From DASPTR01 sp964475545 (GTDB lineage Archaea > Thermoproteota > Bathyarchaeia > Bathyarchaeales > Bathycorpusculaceae): 5,501 nt of DNA. Position 1 is the first letter of the stretch, and each line of letters begins with the position of its first letter. The stretch lies in NCBI GenBank assembly GCA_964475545.1, contig CAYYXF010000086.1, forward strand, positions 1 through 5,501. Reading direction: 5' to 3'. Under the pieces are notes generated by a model, which saw only the letters and a list, made by a program, of their open reading frames with translations, made no database searches and was not told the origin of the DNA. Below, in pieces: positions 1 to 5,440 of this stretch. The position numbers and the translations under genes were made by a program.

Positions 1-19
1 GGTCATTTTCAGATTCAAA

Positions 20-28
20 GCTTAAATG
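20..28 (+). promoter_or_regulatory. Putative TATA box of dapA-fae
   Basis: GCTTAAATG resembles an archaeal TATA box. Initiation about 25 nt downstream would start near position 50, just before the AAGGTGA site, giving a short leader. Only 68 bp upstream of the gene are visible, so a promoter further upstream or an upstream operon partner cannot be excluded. Confidence 0.35.
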
Positions 29-52
29 ATTTGAATTGTATGCTTAGATACC

Positions 53-59
53 AAGGTGA
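53..59 (+). promoter_or_regulatory. Shine-Dalgarno site that decides the dapA-fae start
   Basis: AAGGTGA here is 9 nt from the ATG at 69 and directly abuts the ATG at 60. Spacing therefore favours ATG 69, so that the protein begins MYKPEGILPALVTPF, close to where DapA family proteins normally begin. Confidence 0.65.
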
Positions 60-68
60 ATGCGCAGC

Positions 69-1547
69 ATGTACAAGCCTGAAGGAATTTTGCCAGCTCT
101 GGTTACTCCTTTTACGGATGACGGCAAAAGCATCGATGAGGAAAGGTTGCGAGCCCTAGTTAGTCGCTGTCTTGAGCTTGGCGTCCACGGAGTTGTTCCA
201 TGTGGCACCACAGGCGAGTTCGTGAACTTGACGACTGATGAGAAGAAACAAGTCATAAAGATTGTTGTTGACGAGGTCAATGGCAAAGTGCCTGTAGTTG
301 CAGGCACGGGTGCAAGCGGAACAAACGAAGCGCTGGAAATGACGAGGTATGCAAAGGATATAGGTGCCTCGGCTGCTTTGATCGTCACGCCATACTACTT
401 GAAACCTGCGGACCGCGGAATCTATGAGCACTATGATACTATTGCGAGCCAAGTTGATCTGCCCATAATTCTTTATAACATCCCGCAGTGCACTGGTCTG
501 CCATTGCCGTGGCAGATGGTTGAAGATTTGGCTCAAATCCCAAACGTCGTCGGCGTAAAAGACAGCAGCGGGCAATTAAGCTTCATTCTTGCCGTGCTCG
601 AGAAAGTTAGGGACAAAATCAACGTCCTGTGCGGGCATGACGAGGTTGTTGTCGCAGCGTTAGCAGCCGGGTGCTCGGGGGCGATCCTTGCAAGTGCCAA
701 CGTGATTCCTGACATCTGGATTCAAGTTTACGATCACATTAAGAAAGGTGAGCTGCAAAAAGCCCGAGAACTGCAATACAAGGTGCAAAAAATAGCCAGA
801 ATCATTGCAGGAAGCGGAGCTGTCGGAACAAAGGCCGCCCTAAACATGATGAAGATCAAAGTTGGACCTGTCCGAATGCCACTTAGCATCGGCGGTGAAC
901 TGACTTACGAATCAAGAGAGGAACTGCGTTTGGACCTGGAGAAAATTGGGAAAATAGAAGCGAAGCCCATAACGTTCGAAATAGAGGAAAAGCGAATAGA
1001 GGAACGCTTCAAGGCAATCGACATAAGTCCAGAAATCATTAAAGATTTTGGCCTCAAGGTCGGCGAAGCCCTAGCTGGACAAGGTGCGGAGGTGGCGCAT
1101 ATAGATCTTATGATTGGAAGAAAAGGCGGCCCTCTAGGTGAAGCCTTTGCCAAAGCCAAAGCAACGCCAACAGCAGGCCACGAGCCGTTATTGGCTCTCT
1201 TGGAACCAAACCTGGCTGTTAAGCCTGTGACACTAATTGTTCCCACGGTCACAATCACTAGCATGCGACAGGCAAGTATGGTCTACGGACCAGCTCAAAC
1301 TGCAGTCGCAAAGGCTGTTGTCGACAGCGTGGCAGATGGGACGGTTCCAAAGGAGGCTGCAGATGATTTGATCATTATTGCTAACGTCTTCGTTCATCCT
1401 ACAGCAGTGGATAGACAACGTGTCTACATAAACAATTACAAGGCCATGCGCCACGCAATCCGCAAAACGATAGAAGGAAGACCAAGCCTAGACGAGCTGA
1501 TAGAAAACAAGGACAGATCAAAACATCCCTTCAAATACACTCCATAG
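69..1547 (+). CDS. dapA-fae: DapA-family pyruvate aldolase fused to formaldehyde-activating enzyme (Fae)
   Basis: This single open frame encodes two complete enzymes. Numbering below is from the upstream ATG at 60; subtract 3 for the preferred ATG at 69, which sits 9 nt after AAGGTGA, whereas the ATG at 60 abuts that site. Residues ~4-300 form a DapA/NAL-superfamily class I aldolase barrel: GTTGE at 49-53, PYY at 111-113, YNIP at 139-142 and Schiff-base Lys167 in VGVKDSSG. These align with E. coli DapA Thr44, Tyr107, Tyr133 and Lys161 at a constant offset of 6. The position of Arg138, which binds aspartate semialdehyde, is Cys144, so a true dihydrodipicolinate synthase role is doubtful. After a charged linker (~301-331), residues 332-495 form a full-length Fae, which condenses formaldehyde with tetrahydromethanopterin to methylene-H4MPT. 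It has EVAHIDL with His347 (the conserved, proposed catalytic His), LLALLEPNL, YGPAQTAVAKAV, ADDL and the terminal KHPF. It is probably cytoplasmic. The aldolase substrate is unknown; a formaldehyde-linked aldol reaction is my inference. Confidence 0.93.
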   Translation: MYKPEGILPALVTPFTDDGKSIDEERLRALVSRCLELGVHGVVPCGTTGEFVNLTTDEKKQVIKIVVDEVNGKVPVVAGTGASGTNEALEMTRYAKDIGASAALIVTPYYLKPADRGIYEHYDTIASQVDLPIILYNIPQCTGLPLPWQMVEDLAQIPNVVGVKDSSGQLSFILAVLEKVRDKINVLCGHDEVVVAALAAGCSGAILASANVIPDIWIQVYDHIKKGELQKARELQYKVQKIARIIAGSGAVGTKAALNMMKIKVGPVRMPLSIGGELTYESREELRLDLEKIGKIEAKPITFEIEEKRIEERFKAIDISPEIIKDFGLKVGEALAGQGAEVAHIDLMIGRKGGPLGEAFAKAKATPTAGHEPLLALLEPNLAVKPVTLIVPTVTITSMRQASMVYGPAQTAVAKAVVDSVADGTVPKEAADDLIIIANVFVHPTAVDRQRVYINNYKAMRHAIRKTIEGRPSLDELIENKDRSKHPFKYTP

Positions 1548-1556
1548 TGAAAAACC

Positions 1557-2348
1557 TTGGTACACCATAGAATAAGCGAAGGAGACTACGTTCTTCTCCA
1601 CCTCAAGCCACGGAAAACGTACATGGTTAAGGCAGAGTCCGGCAAGAGCTTCCACACACACAAGGGTTACATAAAATTCGAGGAATTGATCGGAAAGGAA
1701 TACGGCACAACAATTCTTAGCAGCTTGGGATTCGAGATAGTGGCTCTCAAGCCTCTGCTGCGCGACTACATCATGAAGTCCTCGCGGCAAACGCAGATAA
1801 CCTACCCGAAAGACATAGCCTTAATAGTCATGTTCAGCGGAGTCGGCCCAGGAAGCCATGTAGTGGAAGCTGGGACCGGAACTGGAGCATTGACGACGGC
1901 GCTGGCCTTCTATGTGAAACCCAAAGGCAAAGTATACAGCTACGAAATCCGCCCAGAATTTCTGGAAACCGCCAGAAAGAACTTGAAACGCGCCGGATTA
2001 GATGACTATGCCGAGCTGAAGAACAAAGATATCACCGCGGGCATAGATGAGACTGATGTTGATGCCGTCATTCTGGACCTGGCAACTCCTTGGCTTGTAA
2101 TTCCTCATGCTTACGCTACGCTCAAGCCCTCAGGAACAATAGTTTCCTTCAGCCCGACAATAGACCAGATTGTCAACACAGCTGAAGCCTTGAACGAGTG
2201 TGGGTTCGTGGACGTTGAAACTATTGAATGCTTAATGCGCGGAATGCAGATCGAAAGGGGGAAGACACGCCCTCAAACGCTGATGACAGCACACACGGGC
2301 TACATGATATTCGGCCGCAAGGCAATAGGAAATTCGAACAAAGCCTAA
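1557..2348 (+). CDS. trmI: Archaeal tRNA (adenine-N1)-methyltransferase TrmI
   Basis: This is a SAM-dependent class I methyltransferase that forms N1-methyladenosine in the T-loop of tRNA (positions 57/58 in archaea), stabilising tRNA structure; family members act as homotetramers. Residues ~6-65 form the small N-terminal domain (SEGDYVLL, then FHTHKGYIKFEELIG). The Rossmann domain carries motif I VVEAGTGTGALT at 102-113, the acidic SAM-ribose residue Glu130 in YSYEIR, Asp158 in KDI, and VILDLATPW at 171-179 with Asp174 in the catalytic DL(P/A) position. The C-terminal RPQT...HTGYM (238-250) is typical of the family. The length of 263 aa is normal. The start is a TTG, 9 nt after the upstream stop with a weak GTGA at 1547-1550; no ATG lies near the expected N-terminus, because the first in-frame ATG is at codon 23, inside the conserved domain. 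It is probably co-transcribed with dapA-fae. Confidence 0.93.
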   Translation: MVHHRISEGDYVLLHLKPRKTYMVKAESGKSFHTHKGYIKFEELIGKEYGTTILSSLGFEIVALKPLLRDYIMKSSRQTQITYPKDIALIVMFSGVGPGSHVVEAGTGTGALTTALAFYVKPKGKVYSYEIRPEFLETARKNLKRAGLDDYAELKNKDITAGIDETDVDAVILDLATPWLVIPHAYATLKPSGTIVSFSPTIDQIVNTAEALNECGFVDVETIECLMRGMQIERGKTRPQTLMTAHTGYMIFGRKAIGNSNKA

Positions 2349-2365
2349 ACCAATACGAGTTAGGA

Positions 2366-2590
2366 TCATGGAACCTTCAGTATTGTTGTCCTGATTCTGA
2401 GAAGCCCTCGGCACCGAGGACAACGTTGGCGATTCCTCTTGCAAGCGAAGGTTGCGCCGCAGCGGCAACATGTTTGAACTGTTGCAATCAGTCTTCGATC
2501 CGGCGTGGAGGAAGCAACTTCAGTTAGCATTTTGCAGTCGCTGTTCGGCTTCTCTTCCTGCGCGCAAGATTGCAGTTGTCTCACTGACAT
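2366..2590 (-). CDS. Small zinc-ribbon protein (74 aa), function unknown
   Basis: This short gene is supported by its start and its motif. ATG at 2590 is preceded, after 6 nt, by a perfect AAGGTGA (2597-2603), the same Shine-Dalgarno sequence used by dapA-fae. Residues 41-60 hold two zinc knuckles, C41-x2-C44 with a following Gly and C57-PR-C60, separated by 12 residues: a typical rubredoxin-like zinc ribbon. Residues 1-30 look polar and unstructured, and the C-terminus is basic and beta-prone. It is the last gene of the minus-strand run, 16 nt after the stop of the 46-aa membrane-protein gene, and ends 17 bp from the convergent trmI stop. A nucleic-acid or protein-binding role is possible for such ribbons, but I recognise no specific family. 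The main doubt is its small size and the absence of comparative data. Confidence 0.62.
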   Translation of the reverse strand: MSVRQLQSCAQEEKPNSDCKMLTEVASSTPDRRLIATVQTCCRCGATFACKRNRQRCPRCRGLLRIRTTILKVP

Positions 2591-2596
2591 CTCGTT

Positions 2597-2603
2597 TCAC
2601 CTT
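2597..2603 (-). promoter_or_regulatory. Shine-Dalgarno site of the zinc-ribbon gene
   Basis: The minus strand reads AAGGTGA here, followed by a 6-nt spacer and the ATG at 2590. It begins 3 nt after the stop of the 46-aa gene (2607-2609), so translation of the two small genes is likely coupled. It is the strongest argument that the 74-aa frame is a gene. Confidence 0.7.
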
Positions 2604-2606
2604 GCC

Positions 2607-2747
2607 CTACTGTGTCGAGTCTGACTTGATCTTGTGGCTGAGTGCGTCCACGAAGATGGCTATCTTGTATACAACGTAGGCAAGCAGAAGGGTCACAGCA
2701 ATTTCCGCCAAGTCTCCGAACATCTTGATAAGTTCACTCAAGGTCAA
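2607..2747 (-). CDS. Small single-helix membrane protein (46 aa), function unknown
   Basis: I found this gene by reading the gap downstream of the propeller gene. It starts with TTG at 2747, ends with TAG at 2609-2607 and encodes 46 residues. The Shine-Dalgarno site AAGGAGG (2756-2762) lies 8 nt upstream and runs into the TGA of the propeller gene, which suggests translational coupling. The product has a short amphipathic start (LSELIKMFGDL), one strongly hydrophobic segment at about residues 13-36 (core IAVTLLLAYVVYKIAIF), then a short polar tail with basic residues (SHKIKSDSTQ). The tail charge would favour an N-out/C-in orientation by the positive-inside rule. The reading frame, codon choice and hydrophobicity pattern look genuinely coding. 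No family is recognised; it may be a partner of the exported propeller protein encoded immediately upstream. Confidence 0.72.
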   Translation of the reverse strand: MTLSELIKMFGDLAEIAVTLLLAYVVYKIAIFVDALSHKIKSDSTQ

Positions 2748-2755
2748 TCATGTTC

Positions 2756-2762
2756 CCTCCTT
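2756..2762 (-). promoter_or_regulatory. Shine-Dalgarno site of the 46-aa membrane-protein gene
   Basis: The minus strand reads AAGGAGG here, 8 nt before the TTG at 2747 and sharing a base with the TGA stop of the propeller gene. An ATG at 2751 is only 4 nt away and opens a 5-codon frame, so the spacing and the coding content both select the TTG. Confidence 0.72.
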
Positions 2763-4492
2763 CATCCGTTGAGGCTCAACTCTTTTATTTCAGTCAAGTC
2801 GACAAGGGAGTTCATCTTCATCGAACTTTCCGAAATCGTGTAAAGAACATCCTCTATGTAGAATGCTCGCACAATGTAGTTAGAGTTGTTGTACAGATTT
2901 CCATCCTCGATATGGCTTATTGTTCCCCTAAGCATGATCTTCTCTTCAGAGTCCAATGATATGGCAAAAACGCATGCACCCTGCCACACTAGCTCTCCGT
3001 AAGTGTTCGGCAGGATTCCTCTGAGATCTCTGCTTTCGTTTATCTCTGCAATCGATGCCGGAATTACCAGTAGATTCTTCTGTTTGTCGAATAGGAATGC
3101 TTTGTGGTCTTGAAGAATTGGAGAGTCTGTTCCCCTGTCTCCTATCTCGTATTTTCCTAGCTGCTCAGGTCTGGAGACAGTTGACACATCGAAGAGCGCG
3201 ATTTTCAATCCTTGATACCAAGCGAAGTTTCCCCCTTCAGCTTCGACCGTCTCTTTGCCAACGCCTATGACGTGGTTTTCGTCATATGGGTGCAGGTAAT
3301 CAGAATACCCTGGTACTTTCAGTTCGCCCAAAATCTTGGGCTCATACGGATTCGAGATGTCGATCACGAAGAAGGGATCGGTCTTCTTGAAAGTCACAAG
3401 GTAGCAGGTATCACCCATGAATCGTGCCGAATGAATGCTCTCTCCTGGCGCGATGCCCTCTATTTTGCCAACAACTTCAAGCTTCATGTTCAAGACATAC
3501 AGGTTGTTCAATAACGAGTTGGCACGTGACGTTGTTGCTATTCTGAAGTAGTCCTTATTTTCGTCCATAGAGAACTGATTTAAGACGTTTCCAGGAACTA
3601 GTCCATCATTTGCGTGCTGAATCACGCCGTCGTTGATCTGTATCCTATGAAGAATCGTTTCGTCTCCGTGGATTACAGCCAGGTAGATGTTCTGCATTGA
3701 AACATACAGCTCTGTGCTTCCCCCGGTCAGGATCGTCTCATGAACCGGTTCTTGCTCGTCTGTCTGAACATTGAAGCTCACAATTGTTGAGAAAGAGTAG
3801 CTATAATCGTCAACACTTGTATGGTAGACTTCGCTTGCTGACATCACATAGCATTCGCCGTTAGAGGAAATCGCCGGAAGAGTTAGTTGATCATCTATGA
3901 CCCAAGCAGGTTTTTGAATGATGGCGTATATGTATTCGCCTGCCATTCTTGAACTGAAATAATAGCCATCAGCATCTATCGATCTTACGATCACAGGATC
4001 CTGCCTATCTGACAGGTCATAAACCATAATGTGCGTCCGGAGTCCACTCTGCGAATAATCTTGGCAGAAAACGACAAGTCTATCATTATTGACGAATATT
4101 TGATTCGGTGTACCATTGAAAGCTATTTTTGAGAGTACTTTGGCTTCTTCCGCAGGATACGCCTTGGCAACTATCACGTTTTGCCCGGAGACCAAGTAGG
4201 CATATTCCCCATCTGTTTTCACGACGTCAGCTTCGTCTACGCCCTGCACTTGAACGTTCGTTGCAGAGTACTCCAAGCCATTCATCGACTTCAACTGCGC
4301 ACTTGAAGAGCGTGGAAGCAAGGAGAAGTATGAGCCTGAGTAGTATCCACCCCAACTTATGAATGTCTTCAGTTCTTCGTATGATCCGAATTTGCTCAGG
4401 GTCTCAGGTCGATATTCGACATCAGAGCACATGAGTGGGATCGCACATGTCATCACAATTATGATTGAAACGACAATTAAATCAACTCTCAC
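2762..4492 (-). CDS. Exported C-terminal beta-propeller domain protein
   Basis: This is a secreted or membrane-anchored beta-propeller protein distantly related to WD40 proteins (the Beta_propel / PF09826-type family, known in archaea and some Bacilli; molecular function not established). Numbering is from the alternative GTG at 4501. Residues ~5-26 form a hydrophobic signal peptide or anchor (VDLIVVSIIIVMTCAIPLM). The family hallmark follows at 79-98: YSATNVQVQGVDEADVVKTD. Blade-like repeats continue to a typical C-terminal block (YIVRAFYIEDVLYTISE, ~542-558). The length of about 576 aa is normal for the family. GTG at 4492 is preferred because GGAG at 4503-4506 lies 10 nt upstream, while GTG at 4501 is only 1 nt from it. 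It is followed directly by a small membrane-protein gene with an overlapping ribosome site. The propeller probably acts outside the cell as a binding or sensing scaffold (inference). Confidence 0.88.
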   Translation of the reverse strand: MRVDLIVVSIIIVMTCAIPLMCSDVEYRPETLSKFGSYEELKTFISWGGYYSGSYFSLLPRSSSAQLKSMNGLEYSATNVQVQGVDEADVVKTDGEYAYLVSGQNVIVAKAYPAEEAKVLSKIAFNGTPNQIFVNNDRLVVFCQDYSQSGLRTHIMVYDLSDRQDPVIVRSIDADGYYFSSRMAGEYIYAIIQKPAWVIDDQLTLPAISSNGECYVMSASEVYHTSVDDYSYSFSTIVSFNVQTDEQEPVHETILTGGSTELYVSMQNIYLAVIHGDETILHRIQINDGVIQHANDGLVPGNVLNQFSMDENKDYFRIATTSRANSLLNNLYVLNMKLEVVGKIEGIAPGESIHSARFMGDTCYLVTFKKTDPFFVIDISNPYEPKILGELKVPGYSDYLHPYDENHVIGVGKETVEAEGGNFAWYQGLKIALFDVSTVSRPEQLGKYEIGDRGTDSPILQDHKAFLFDKQKNLLVIPASIAEINESRDLRGILPNTYGELVWQGACVFAISLDSEEKIMLRGTISHIEDGNLYNNSNYIVRAFYIEDVLYTISESSMKMNSLVDLTEIKELSLNG

Positions 4493-4502
4493 TTCTAACA
4501 CA

Positions 4503-4506
4503 CTCC
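4503..4506 (-). promoter_or_regulatory. Ribosome-binding site that decides the propeller start
   Basis: GGAG (within TTTGGAG) on the minus strand is 10 nt from GTG at 4492 and 1 nt from GTG at 4501. The spacing favours the downstream GTG, shortening the protein by three residues. Confidence 0.5.
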
Positions 4507-4541
4507 AAAGCCCAACACTAATAGCGATGGAGAATGAGAGG

Positions 4542-4562
4542 CTTAATGCTATGGTTTAGAAC
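4542..4562 (-). promoter_or_regulatory. Putative promoter/operator element upstream of the propeller gene
   Basis: On the minus strand this 21-bp element reads GTTCTAAA-N3-TAG-N2-TTAAG. It matches the element at 4907-4927 in 16 of 21 positions with no gaps. The A/T-rich parts could be an archaeal TATA box; a transcript starting about 25 nt downstream would leave a short leader containing the GGAG site. It gives the propeller gene a possible promoter of its own in the 85-bp gap after the 101-aa gene. Confidence 0.38.
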
Positions 4563-4577
4563 GTCATTGTACTAAAA

Positions 4578-4883
4578 CTAGTACGGCAACTGTCCAATCA
4601 CTCGACGTCCAACCTGAGGTCTTCGGCGTCTCAGGAACATGAACGCGACTACTGCAATTATGAAGCTCAACGCGAGACTCTCAGCATCAGCTGTGGAGGA
4701 CTCATTATCCGAACGTGAACCCTCCAGCTTCTTGATACTCTGGAAGAATGACCGGCTCGTTGCATTGTGATCTTCTGCCCCTATGCTTAGAAGTGTTACC
4801 AGTGGAACTAGCACTAGCAAAAGCCCTAGCAGAACAGCGACTGCTGAATAAGCCCAGATTCTTCTCAGGGCAGACGCCTCCAT
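4578..4883 (-). CDS. Small two-helix membrane protein (101 aa), function unknown
   Basis: This protein has an N-terminal hydrophobic helix at about residues 10-34 (AYSAVAVLLGLLLVLVPLV), a polar loop of about 33 residues, a second helix at about 68-84 (SLALSFIIAVVAFMFL), and an arginine cluster RRRR at 85-88 with further basic residues. The positive-inside rule puts both termini inside and the loop outside. The loop contains two N-glycosylation sequons, N40-A-T and N60-E-S, usable on the archaeal cell surface. No Shine-Dalgarno site precedes the ATG at 4883, but a CTTAAG box is centred about 26 nt upstream, as expected for a leaderless transcript. The gene lies 58 bp after the regulator gene and is followed by the propeller gene, on the same strand. 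I recognise no family. The hydrophobic segment plus Arg cluster resembles a C-terminal sorting tail, but no PGF-type motif precedes it. Confidence 0.68.
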   Translation of the reverse strand: MEASALRRIWAYSAVAVLLGLLLVLVPLVTLLSIGAEDHNATSRSFFQSIKKLEGSRSDNESSTADAESLALSFIIAVVAFMFLRRRRPQVGRRVIGQLPY

Positions 4884-4906
4884 CTGCAGTAGTATGAGCT
4901 GCCACT

Positions 4907-4927
4907 CTTAAGTCTACATTTTAGAAC
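4907..4927 (-). promoter_or_regulatory. Putative promoter/operator element upstream of the 101-aa gene
   Basis: The minus strand reads GTTCTAAA-N3-TAG-N2-TTAAG, 16/21 identical to the element at 4542-4562. It includes an inverted repeat TCTA-N5-TAGA and the palindrome CTTAAG. The CTTAAG part is centred about 26 nt before the ATG at 4883, the usual distance of an archaeal TATA box from the start of a leaderless transcript. It lies just downstream of the membrane-bound regulator gene, which could bind it (inference). Confidence 0.4.
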
Positions 4928-4941
4928 ACAATGATGAACTA

Positions 4942-5400
4942 TCAAAAGGGCTTAGCCTCCCACAGCCTAAGTGTCTCAAACCAAAAAACAATCACGGCAA
5001 TTACCCCGAAAACCACAGCGTAGAAGCTGGGAAATATCTGTCCTATAGCACAGACAGCGAGATAGGTTGCCAGCATCGTAGTGAATAGGATAGAATAGAA
5101 GAGATATCGAGGAACGATAAACCTGCCCATATGCGTGAAAAGCCTCAGAATCCCAACCTTGACTTCCTCTTCAAGCTCATACTCGCCAGTCCCCTTCTTG
5201 CTGACAAGCATCAAATCCTGCAATTTCTCCAGATGGTGGACTGCAATGCTTGGGCTTGAAAAGCCGAGAGCACGTTGCACCTCGCGGATACCTACGATGT
5301 GTGTAGGCTGCTGAAGAAGATACCAATAAACAAGAAGCGTTTTGCCCTTCAATTCAGACTCGAGGACAGCCAAGTCAAATTCATGCGGAGCCTTCGCCAT
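4942..5400 (-). CDS. Membrane-anchored winged-helix transcriptional regulator
   Basis: The 152-aa protein has an N-terminal winged helix-turn-helix of the ArsR/MarR-like type seen in many archaeal regulators. Residues 17-31 are helix 1, 36-63 hold the HTH (VGIREVQRALGF, then SSPSIAVHHLEKL as the recognition helix), and ~64-78 are the wing (LVSKKGTGEYELEEE). Two membrane helices follow at about 98-118 (PRYLFYSILFTTMLATYLAV) and 124-143 (PSFYAVVFGVIAVIVFWFE). The wHTH would therefore be held on the inner face of the membrane, with only a very short external turn, so it may sense membrane state or a membrane partner. The start ATG at 5400 has a weak GGGA 6 nt upstream. It is the first gene of a five-gene same-strand run containing two other membrane proteins and an exported propeller, which it plausibly regulates (inference). 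The ligand and targets are unknown. Confidence 0.85.
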   Translation of the reverse strand: MAKAPHEFDLAVLESELKGKTLLVYWYLLQQPTHIVGIREVQRALGFSSPSIAVHHLEKLQDLMLVSKKGTGEYELEEEVKVGILRLFTHMGRFIVPRYLFYSILFTTMLATYLAVCAIGQIFPSFYAVVFGVIAVIVFWFETLRLWEAKPF

Positions 5401-5432
5401 AGGGTTTCCCAGCTATCAGTATGGTTCGATGT

Positions 5433-5440
5433 GTTAAAAA
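5433..5440 (-). promoter_or_regulatory. Putative TATA box of the regulator gene
   Basis: The minus strand reads TTTTTAAC, centred about 37 nt before the ATG at 5400. Initiation about 25 nt downstream would give a leader of roughly 10 nt that includes the weak GGGA site. No other gene is visible in 5401-5501. Confidence 0.35.

Noticed and set aside
44..575. Antisense open frames over the aldolase domain (44-388 and 156-575, minus strand)
   Set aside because: They lie opposite a clearly conserved enzyme, have no family motif, and are low-complexity shadows of its codon pattern.
60..959. Calling the first gene a plain dihydrodipicolinate synthase for lysine synthesis
   Set aside because: The Arg138 equivalent is Cys and the protein carries a full Fae domain, so a lysine-pathway role is not supported by the sequence.
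905..1264. 119-codon antisense frame over the linker and Fae domain
   Set aside because: It is rich in Ser/Arg/Pro, as expected from reading a conserved gene backwards, and has no recognisable domain.
2232..2471. 79-codon minus-strand frame overlapping the trmI end and the zinc-ribbon gene
   Set aside because: It overlaps both in other frames and has no motif; the competing zinc-ribbon frame has both a ribosome site and a metal motif.
2734..2751. ATG at 2751 (minus strand) as the start of the small gene after the propeller
   Set aside because: It encodes only five codons before TGA and is 4 nt from the Shine-Dalgarno site; the TTG at 2747 is better spaced and opens the membrane-protein frame.
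2228..2843. Plus-strand frames of 69-99 codons across the region after trmI
   Set aside because: They overlap the better supported minus-strand genes (zinc ribbon, 46-aa membrane protein, propeller end), lack domains, and read as random sequence.
4412..4440. Lipobox at Cys25 of the propeller protein
   Set aside because: The residues before the Cys (P-L-M) do not fit a normal lipobox, which needs a small residue at -1; a simple signal peptide or anchor is more likely.
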